Part shown: piece by piece, positions 57,689-63,565 of the stretch
How positions within the stretch are numbered: position 1 is the stretch's first letter
How the letters are laid out: each line of letters starts with the position of its first letter
Source of the DNA: Kiritimatiellia bacterium
GTDB lineage: Bacteria; Verrucomicrobiota; Kiritimatiellia; RFP12; UBA1067
Assembly: GCA_017405115.1 (NCBI GenBank)
Contig: JAFRBA010000236.1
Location: 1 to 63,565 of the forward strand
Reading direction: 5' to 3'
Length of the DNA stretch: 63,565 nt
Notes under the pieces: model-generated
What the model was told of the DNA's origin: nothing
What the model saw: the letters and a program-made list of their open reading frames with translations, nothing else
Database searches by the model: none
Made by a program: the position numbers and the translations under genes

Positions 57689-58780
57689 ATGAACAGAAGG
57701 GAATTCATCGCGTCCGTAGGGGGCGCGGCAGCCGTCGCGGCTGCGCCGGGGACGTCCGCGGCCGCCGAAGTGCCCGCGTTCGCGCGCGGAGCGGAGGAGC
57801 TGGAGCCGATTCTCAAAAACGGCGAAATCGTGCGAAACGACAGGATGAAGGGCCGAGCGGCCTCGTTCTTCATCGACGACGCAATCTGGTTCCTGCGCGA
57901 CATCGCGAGGAAGCGTCCGAAGTCGCTCTTCGACAACGACTTCCTGAAGCCGCTCAGGGATGCACACGACCGCTTCGGCCTCAAGCTGCAGATCAACCTC
58001 TTCTACCGCACGGACTTCTTCTACGGCATGGACGAGTTCACTCTCGCCGAGGTCCCCGACGCGTACAAGGCCGAGTGGCAGGCCAACAAGGACTGGCTGA
58101 AGCTCGGATTCCACTCGCTGCAGGAGTTTCCGGACTATCCCTGGGTGAACATCGACTACGCCGACGTGAAGAAGCTCTTCGGGATGATCAAGGGCGAGAT
58201 CGACCGCTTCGCCGGCGACGGCGTGTTCACCACGGCGCTCGTGCCGCACTGGTGCCCGATGAGCAGGGACGGCTGCCGCGCGATGAAGGACTGCGGCATA
58301 AAGATCATGGAGTGCTCCGTCGGCCCGCGCTACAGGTACGACGGCGACCGGAACCGCCTGCCGTACGGGCACGCCCTCAGGCTGGAGAACAACAGAAAGC
58401 CCGAGACGGCGTTCTACTGGCGCGACTCGCGCGACGCGGCTATCATGTCGTCGGTGTGTTCGTACAACCACATCTCCCACAGCCAGGAGAAGGCCACCGA
58501 GCACTCCTACGCCATGGTGCGCGACCCGTCGACGGGCATGCTGTTCAAGCACCTCTTCAACGACGCGCCGGTCCTGAACCTCGTCGACGTGCCTACGCTG
58601 AGGCGCGACACGGAGAAGCTGCTTGGCAGCGAGTACCTCGTGTTCTCGGACCACGAGCAGTATTTCTTCAAGGACTACTTCGCGTACCAGCCCGACTACA
58701 TGGAGAAGGTCGCGGTCATGGCGGAGATGATGAAGGCGAACGGCTACAGGTTCGTCTTCGTGGAGGATATCGCGGTCTGA
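57689..58780 (+). CDS. Tat-exported polysaccharide deacetylase-like protein
   Basis: 363 aa. Tat signal MNRREFIASVGGAAAVAAAP. The body has NodB-like order: FFIDDAIWFLRDIARKRPKS (metal Asp pair), LKLQINLFYRTDFFYGMDEF, LKLGFHSLQEFPDYPW (His) and VPHWCPMSRDGCRAM. Expected to act on a glycan in the periplasm. Distant from classical NodB proteins, so reaction uncertain. Fits with the two glycosidases upstream. Confidence 0.6.
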   Translation: MNRREFIASVGGAAAVAAAPGTSAAAEVPAFARGAEELEPILKNGEIVRNDRMKGRAASFFIDDAIWFLRDIARKRPKSLFDNDFLKPLRDAHDRFGLKLQINLFYRTDFFYGMDEFTLAEVPDAYKAEWQANKDWLKLGFHSLQEFPDYPWVNIDYADVKKLFGMIKGEIDRFAGDGVFTTALVPHWCPMSRDGCRAMKDCGIKIMECSVGPRYRYDGDRNRLPYGHALRLENNRKPETAFYWRDSRDAAIMSSVCSYNHISHSQEKATEHSYAMVRDPSTGMLFKHLFNDAPVLNLVDVPTLRRDTEKLLGSEYLVFSDHEQYFFKDYFAYQPDYMEKVAVMAEMMKANGYRFVFVEDIAV

Positions 58781-58790
58781 GCCCGAAGAT

Positions 58791-58798
58791 GGTATAAT
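58791..58798 (+). promoter_or_regulatory. -10 promoter TGGTATAAT
   Basis: ATGGTATAATACGC with TATAAT at 58793-58798 and TGG before it; start codon 40 nt downstream. Confidence 0.6.
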
Positions 58799-58838
58799 AC
58801 GCGCAAAGGCGGTTCAAGGCAAAATGGTCGGTGATTCA

Positions 58839-59684
58839 ATGAGGAGGACGCTGGTTCTGGCCGCGGCGCTCGCAGGCGCCGCTGCGGCGCATGCTGCGGT
58901 CGGGTGGCGCAACGTCGACGCGGGGCACTATCTCGCGGGCCGTAAGGCGAGCGAAGGGTACCTCCAGGGCAAGGTAGTGCTCGTGGACAGGTGGGGCGCG
59001 AAATGCCCCCCGTGCCGGGCGATGCTTCCGCAGGTGGAGCAGGTGTGGCAGAGCTTCAAGACGAAGCCGTTCGTCGTCCTGGGCGGCCACTGCGAGGGCT
59101 GGGGCTCCGCCGAGGAGGTTCGCCGGATCGCGGAGGAAAAGGGCCTCTCGTATCCGATATACGAGGGCGCGGGGCTGGCGGACGGCGAGCCGCCCTTCGA
59201 CGGGATTCCGTTTCTCTACGTGGTAGACGAGACGGGGCGTGTCGTGTACAAGGGGCGAAACGAGCGCATTGCCACGCAGGCGATAGTCATGGCGCTTACC
59301 GACATGGAGGCTCCCCGCAACCTCGCGCAGTGGCGGCGCTTCCTGGACTATGAGCTGGCGGCGCTTCCCGGCCGCGCGTTCCTGCGCCTGGAGGAGTTCC
59401 GCAAGAAGTTCCCCGCCGAGGCCAGGGAGTACGCCGAGGCCGGCAGGAAGCTGGAGCGGACGCCGGACATCAAAAAGCTCGTAGAGCTCGTCAAGTTCGC
59501 GAAGCAGGCGAAGGACATGCGCGAGTTCACCGACAAGCAGAAGGACAAGAAGGCCAAGTTCGCGAAGATGATCGAGGGGGCAATCGCCAAGTACGCGTCG
59601 CTCAAGGAATCCGAGGACCCGCGCGTGGCGCAGGAGGCGAAGAACGCGATCGCGGACCTGCAGTGGACGCAGGCGGCGCTTTGA
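58839..59684 (+). CDS. thioredoxin-like exported protein (TlpA/ResA type)
   Basis: 281 aa from ATG at 58839 (an upstream ATG at 58824 gives five more). Signal peptide MRRTLVLAAALAGAAAAHA. Redox site VDRWGAKCPPCRAMLPQV (C56, C59) and cis-Pro region GIPFLYVVDETGRVVYKG. The last 100 residues are charged helices, an addition to the family. Probably a periplasmic disulfide reductase or cytochrome-maturation type protein. Confidence 0.82.
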   Translation: MRRTLVLAAALAGAAAAHAAVGWRNVDAGHYLAGRKASEGYLQGKVVLVDRWGAKCPPCRAMLPQVEQVWQSFKTKPFVVLGGHCEGWGSAEEVRRIAEEKGLSYPIYEGAGLADGEPPFDGIPFLYVVDETGRVVYKGRNERIATQAIVMALTDMEAPRNLAQWRRFLDYELAALPGRAFLRLEEFRKKFPAEAREYAEAGRKLERTPDIKKLVELVKFAKQAKDMREFTDKQKDKKAKFAKMIEGAIAKYASLKESEDPRVAQEAKNAIADLQWTQAAL

Positions 59685-59695
59685 GGTGCAGAGAC

Positions 59696-61363
59696 ATGGA
59701 CAACATAACGGAGATACTGGAGCGGAACGCGGCCGAGTGGCCGGACGACGTTGCGCTCGTCGAGATAAACCCGCAGGAGCTGGAGTCGCGGCACACCACC
59801 TGGCGCGAGTATTCGCTGATAGAGTCCTCGCCCGTGGAGGCTTTCAGGAGCGAGATGACGTGGCGCCAGTTCGACGAGAAGGCGAACCGCTTCGCGAACC
59901 TCCTGCTCAGCCGGGGCTACAAGAAGGGCGACAAGGTCGCCATTCTCCTCATGAACTGCCTGGAGTGGCTTCCGATATACTTCGGGGTGCTCAAGGCCGG
60001 CTGCATGGCGGTTCCCCTCAACTTCCGCTACACCGCCGACGAGATAAAGTACTGCCTGGAGCTTTCCGACGCCGAGGCCCTCGTCTTCGGCCCGGAGTTC
60101 ACCGGGCGCGTCGAGCAGATAATCGACCGCGTGCCGCGGGTAAAGGCGTGCTTCTACGTCGGCGACGACTGCCCGACCTTCGCGGACCCGTACCGCACGC
60201 TCCTCGGCTACTGCGCCGCGGAGTCGCCGAGGACGCGGCTCTCGCCGGAGGACGAGGCGGCGATATACTTCTCGTCGGGCACGACCGGCTTCCCCAAGGC
60301 CATCGTCCTGCAGCACCGCTGCCTCATGCACAGCTGCCGCGTCGAGCAGGCCCACCACGGGCAGACGAAGGACGACTGCTTCCTGTGCATCCCGCCGCTG
60401 TACCACACCGGCGCGAAGATGCACTGGTTCGGCTCCTTCCTCGTCGGCGGCAAGTCGGTGCTGCTCAAGGGCGTGAAGCCCGAGTGGATAATCCGCGCGG
60501 TCAGCGAGGAGCGCTGCACCATAGTCTGGCTGCTGGTGCCGTGGGCGCAGGACATCCTCGACGCGATAGACCGCGGGGAGGTGAAGCTCGAGGAGTACCG
60601 CCTCTCGCAGTGGCGCCTCATGCACATAGGCGCGCAGCCGGTGCCCCCCGCCCTCATCAGGCGCTGGAAGAAGGTGTTCCCGCACCACGACTACGACACG
60701 AACTACGGGCTTTCGGAGTCCACCGGCCCCGGCGCGGTGCATCTCGGCGTCGAGAACATAGACCACGTCGGGGCAATCGGCGTGGCCGGATACGGGTGGC
60801 AGACGAAGATCGTCGGGCAGGACGGCGTCACTCCGGTGAAGCCGGGCGAGGTCGGCGAGCTCGCGCTCAAGGGCCCCGGGGTGATGAAGGAGTACTACCA
60901 CAACCCGCAGGCCACCGCCGAGATCATGAAGGAGCCGGGCTGGCTGCTGACGGGCGACATGGCCGAGGAGCGGGACGGGTTCATATATCTCGTCGACCGC
61001 GCGAAGGACGTGATCATCACGGGCGGGGAGAACCTGTACCCCGTGCAGATCGAAGACTTCGTCCGGGCGAACCCCAAGGTCAAGGACGTCGCCGTAATCG
61101 GCCTTCCGGACGCGAGGCTGGGCGAGATCGCCGCCGCGATCGTGTCGGTTAAGGAGGGCATGACGCTCACCGAGGACGAGTTCAACGACTTCTGCCGCGA
61201 CCTGCCGCGCTACAAGCGCCCGCGCAAGGTCATCTTCGCGGACGTGCCGCGCAACCCGACCGGCAAGATCGAGAAGCCGAAGCTCCGCAAGATGTACGGC
61301 GGTGCCGGGCTCGTAGCCCAGCAGAACGGGATAGCGGGCGCGGAGGGCTGCCTGGCCGGATGA
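59696..61363 (+). CDS. acyl-CoA synthetase/AMP-dependent ligase
   Basis: 555 aa from ATG at 59696. ANL motifs: YFSSGTTGFPKAIVLQH (about 190), YDTNYGLSESTGPG, LTGDMAEERDGFIYLVDRAK and the C-terminal NPTGKIEKPKLR Lys. Activates a carboxylic acid as acyl-AMP then CoA thioester; chain length unknown. Starts 11 nt after the thioredoxin-like gene. Confidence 0.88.
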   Translation: MDNITEILERNAAEWPDDVALVEINPQELESRHTTWREYSLIESSPVEAFRSEMTWRQFDEKANRFANLLLSRGYKKGDKVAILLMNCLEWLPIYFGVLKAGCMAVPLNFRYTADEIKYCLELSDAEALVFGPEFTGRVEQIIDRVPRVKACFYVGDDCPTFADPYRTLLGYCAAESPRTRLSPEDEAAIYFSSGTTGFPKAIVLQHRCLMHSCRVEQAHHGQTKDDCFLCIPPLYHTGAKMHWFGSFLVGGKSVLLKGVKPEWIIRAVSEERCTIVWLLVPWAQDILDAIDRGEVKLEEYRLSQWRLMHIGAQPVPPALIRRWKKVFPHHDYDTNYGLSESTGPGAVHLGVENIDHVGAIGVAGYGWQTKIVGQDGVTPVKPGEVGELALKGPGVMKEYYHNPQATAEIMKEPGWLLTGDMAEERDGFIYLVDRAKDVIITGGENLYPVQIEDFVRANPKVKDVAVIGLPDARLGEIAAAIVSVKEGMTLTEDEFNDFCRDLPRYKRPRKVIFADVPRNPTGKIEKPKLRKMYGGAGLVAQQNGIAGAEGCLAG

Positions 61364-61390
61364 CGAGGTGATTGGCAAAGGAGGACGGGA

Positions 61391-63151
61391 ATGAACGGTG
61401 CACTTCTGATACTTGCCGGCGTCGTGTGCTTCACGCTCGCCTATCTGCTCTACTCGCGTTTCATCGCGCGCGCGATCGGCGTCGACCCGTCGCGGCCGAC
61501 TCCGGCGCATGAGATGGGCGACGGCGTGGACTACGTGCCGGCGCATCCGATGGTGCTGTACGGGCACCACTTCGCCGCGATAGCCGGCGCGGGCCCCATC
61601 ATCGGGCCCGTGCTCGCCTCGCAGTTCGGGTGGGCGGCCGTCGCGCTCTGGATCGTGCTCGGGTGCATCTTCATCGGCTCCATGCACGACATGGTGACGC
61701 TGTTCCTCTCGGTGCGGCACCAGGGCAAGTCCATCGGCTCCGTCATCGAGGAGGTGCTCGGACGCTCCGGCAAGATGATCTTCCTCATGTTCTGCTTCGC
61801 GGCGCTCGTACTTGTGATGGCCGTCTTCACGGGGCAGGTGGCGACTGCGTTCGTCTCCAATCCCGAGGTGGCCACCTCGTCGCTCCTCGGCATATTCGAG
61901 GCCGCGCTCTTCGGCGTGTGCGTCTACAAGTTCAGGTGGAACGTGTTTGCGGCCAGCTTCGTGTTCGTGCCGCTGCTGTTCTTCCTGGTGTGGATTGGCG
62001 TTGTGTTCCCATGCGACCTCGTGGCGATCTTCGGCGTCACGAAGGAGACCGCCCACATGATATGGGTCGTCGTGCTCTTCGTCTACTGCTATGTCGCCTC
62101 GACGCTGCCCGTGTGGCTTCTTCTGCAGCCGCGCGACTACCTCAACAGCTATCTTCTCTACGCCATGCTTGCGATAGGCCTCACCGCGGTGTTCGTGGTC
62201 TGCCCTTCGATAAACATCGACGCGTTCTCGAGCTTCGCCGTGAAGTCGGCGCGCGGCGGCTCGACGATGTACGTCTTCCCGCTGCTGTTCGTGACGGTGG
62301 CGTGCGGGGCGTGCTCCGGCTTCCACGCGCTCGTCGCGTCCGGCACGACCTCGAAGCAGCTCGACAGCGAGCGCCACATACGCCCGATCGGCTACGGCTG
62401 CATGCTCCTTGAGGGAGTCGTCGCGCTGCTGGCGCTGGTCGCGGTCGCGTGGCGGACGCAGCCGGACCTCCTCTCCGGCCTTGCCGAGGGGAAGCCCGTC
62501 GTGCTCTTCGCGCAGGGGCTCGCGTCGTTCTGCGGCAAGATGGGGCTTCCCGAGAAGACGAGCGAGAGCTTCATGCTTCTGGCGGTGGCGGCGTTCCTCA
62601 TGACGAGCGTCGACGCGTGCACGCGCCTCGCGCGCTTCGTGTGGCAGGAGCTGTGGTCGACCGCCTCGGCGTCTGCGGACGCATCCTCTTCCAGTTCCCC
62701 GTCCCCCGCTCCCCGCTCCCCCCTCATCGTGCGGCTCAACCGCAACATGTACTTCGCGACGGCAGTCGTGGTGGCGCTCGGAGTGTACCTGCTCGTGCTG
62801 AATCCGGCGATGGCGAACAATCTCTGGACGATGTTCGCGAGCGCCAACCAGATGCTGGCCGCGCTGACGCTCCTCACTGCGTCGCTGTGGCTGTTCAAGA
62901 ACCACCGCACGTTCTGGATTGCCGCGCTGCCCATGTGCTTCATGGTCATAACCTCCGGCACGGCGGTGTTCCAGCTCTTTCTCCAGAACCTCGACAAGTG
63001 GATGCGCGAGGGCTTCGCGGCGGGCGGCGTGACCGCGATCGGCGCCGCCACGCTGTTCGTCCTGGCGATCGTCCTGCTCGTGCTCGGGGCTTTGAAGATG
63101 AAGCGCTTCGTCAAGGCTCGCATTGTGCGCGCCATCGCCGGGAACAGATGA
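61391..63151 (+). CDS. cstA: CstA carbon starvation/pyruvate transporter
   Basis: 586 aa, about 16 transmembrane helices. GVDPSRPTPAHEMGDGVDYV, HHFAAIAGAGPIIGPVLASQ, GSMHDMVTLFLSVRHQGKSI and CGACSGFHALVASGTTSKQL are the CstA blocks. Imports pyruvate or peptides during carbon limitation. A Ser/Pro loop (about 432-450) is encoded by 7-bp TTCCCC-type tandem repeats, likely recent and harmless in a cytoplasmic loop. Follows the ligase by 27 nt. Confidence 0.93.
   Translation: MNGALLILAGVVCFTLAYLLYSRFIARAIGVDPSRPTPAHEMGDGVDYVPAHPMVLYGHHFAAIAGAGPIIGPVLASQFGWAAVALWIVLGCIFIGSMHDMVTLFLSVRHQGKSIGSVIEEVLGRSGKMIFLMFCFAALVLVMAVFTGQVATAFVSNPEVATSSLLGIFEAALFGVCVYKFRWNVFAASFVFVPLLFFLVWIGVVFPCDLVAIFGVTKETAHMIWVVVLFVYCYVASTLPVWLLLQPRDYLNSYLLYAMLAIGLTAVFVVCPSINIDAFSSFAVKSARGGSTMYVFPLLFVTVACGACSGFHALVASGTTSKQLDSERHIRPIGYGCMLLEGVVALLALVAVAWRTQPDLLSGLAEGKPVVLFAQGLASFCGKMGLPEKTSESFMLLAVAAFLMTSVDACTRLARFVWQELWSTASASADASSSSSPSPAPRSPLIVRLNRNMYFATAVVVALGVYLLVLNPAMANNLWTMFASANQMLAALTLLTASLWLFKNHRTFWIAALPMCFMVITSGTAVFQLFLQNLDKWMREGFAAGGVTAIGAATLFVLAIVLLVLGALKMKRFVKARIVRAIAGNR
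62694..62721 (+). repeat. GYTCCCC 7-bp tandem repeat inside cstA
   Basis: Four 7-bp units (GTTCCCC/GTCCCCC/GCTCCCC) in frame in a loop codon stretch; similar units occur at 53428-53448 and, complementary, at 29543-29556. Confidence 0.7.
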
Positions 63152-63158
63152 TTTCCCC

Positions 63159-63179
63159 GTCGGGGCCGACAAATTTTTT
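63159..63179 (+). terminator. weak intrinsic terminator after cstA
   Basis: Short stem GTCGG/CCGAC followed by AAATTTTTT. Marginal stem. Confidence 0.4.
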
Positions 63180-63192
63180 CTTGCAAAGGGCA

Positions 63193-63222
63193 TTGACTCC
63201 TATGCGAAAAAATTGCTACAAT
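63193..63222 (+). promoter_or_regulatory. promoter of the RRM gene
   Basis: TTGACT (63193-63198), 18-bp spacer ending TGC, TACAAT (63217-63222). Leader of about 65 nt to the ATG at 63294. Confidence 0.75.
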
Positions 63223-63293
63223 TCACGCGCTGGGCTAGCGAGGCGGGTGCCTTGCAACGCCTGGGTATAAAAAACACAAGGAAATACAAAAAG

Positions 63294-63565
63294 ATGGAAA
63301 TCTATGTTGGTAACCTCGCGTACGCGACGACCGACGAAGGTCTCAAGGCGGCGTTCGCGCAGTATGGCGAAGTTACCGCCGTTCGCGTAGTAACCGATCG
63401 CATGACCGGTCGCAGCAAGGGATTCGGCTTCGTCACGATGCCCGACGCCGCTCAGGCGCAGGCCGCGATCGATGCGCTGAACGGCCAAGAACTCGACGGA
63501 CGCACCGTCCGCGTGAACGAGTCGCAGCCCAAGCCCCGCGAGGATCGCGGCGGCCGTGGCGGCTT
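63294..63565 (+). CDS. RRM RNA-binding protein, 3' end outside window
   Basis: 90 residues visible. RNP2 MEIYVGNLAY at the start, RNP1 KGFGFVTM near 42-49, then a Gly/Arg tail (EDRGGRGG) just beginning. Bacterial RRM proteins of this type bind single-stranded RNA and often respond to cold. ATG follows AAGGAAATACAAAAAG. Confidence 0.92.
   Translation, partial: MEIYVGNLAYATTDEGLKAAFAQYGEVTAVRVVTDRMTGRSKGFGFVTMPDAAQAQAAIDALNGQELDGRTVRVNESQPKPREDRGGRGG

Noticed and set aside
59348..63193. 1,281-aa minus-strand frame
   Set aside because: Shadow of the ligase and cstA genes in GC-rich DNA; composition unlike protein.

Overview
The window joins most of a prophage (1 to about 39.7 kb) to bacterial chromosome (about 39.7 to 63.6 kb). 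The host looks like a Gram-negative gut member of the PVC group, most likely Kiritimatiellota, Lentisphaerota or Verrucomicrobiota. That placement is an inference from the GH92 mannosidase, Tat-exported hydrolases, a bacterial RRM protein, a RAYT fused to a DprA/SLOG-like domain, GC-rich genes and an LPS/capsule-type glycan locus. I could not test it by database search.

Prophage. The left end is outside the window. From 1 to 6849 runs the 3' part of a giant polyvalent (LPD-type) protein. Then come a three-gene cassette (HEPN protein, unknown protein, SecB-like chaperone; 6989-8228), a HigBA-type toxin-antitoxin pair between two copies of a 70-bp repeat (8282-9160), and a leftward lysogeny operon: Cro/C1-type repressor, small protein, class III cyclase-like protein and small membrane protein (10912 back to 9176). 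One 15-bp palindrome, CTCTGTAAGACAGAG or its complement, sits at the early promoter beside the repressor and again at the promoter of the HEPN cassette. The rightward early region (11.0-22.4 kb) holds small DNA-binding proteins, an HD-domain protein, a replisome-organizer-like protein, an ASCH-like protein, a DnaB helicase and a Lar-like zinc-ribbon protein. It is interrupted at 11390-11884 by an oppositely oriented membrane-protein gene with its own leaderless promoter. The virion module (22.4-39.7 kb) runs terminase, scaffold, capsid, portal, fibres, small membrane proteins and lipoprotein (possible lysis functions), a DUF2829/Tad2-like gene, then tail/fibre proteins. I see no integrase and no recognisable endolysin.

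Boundary. A complete tRNA-Arg(CCT) at 39838-39914 has its own promoter starting 17 bp after the last phage gene.

Chromosome. 40.4-51.9 kb is a surface-glycan locus: a rightward operon of glycosyltransferases that includes a RAYT transposase gene, facing a leftward set (GT8, GT11 fucosyltransferase, Wzx-like flippase, FkbM methyltransferase, GT17). It contains duplicated promoter and 5'-gene fragments that suggest cassette shuffling. Next are a 73-aa ORF with a HipA/CtkA-like kinase (52.0-53.1 kb), a REP/MITE-like intergenic region, two Tat-type hydrolases and a GH92 mannosidase (53.6-58.8 kb), a thioredoxin-like lipid-or-periplasm protein, an acyl-CoA synthetase-like ligase, the pyruvate/peptide transporter CstA and the start of an RRM RNA-binding protein.

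Two signatures run through both phage and host DNA: promoters of the form TTGACN-18 bp-(TGN)TATAAT, many placed 6-8 nt before the start codon so that transcripts should be leaderless; and short 7-9 bp tandem repeats at gene ends or in linkers.
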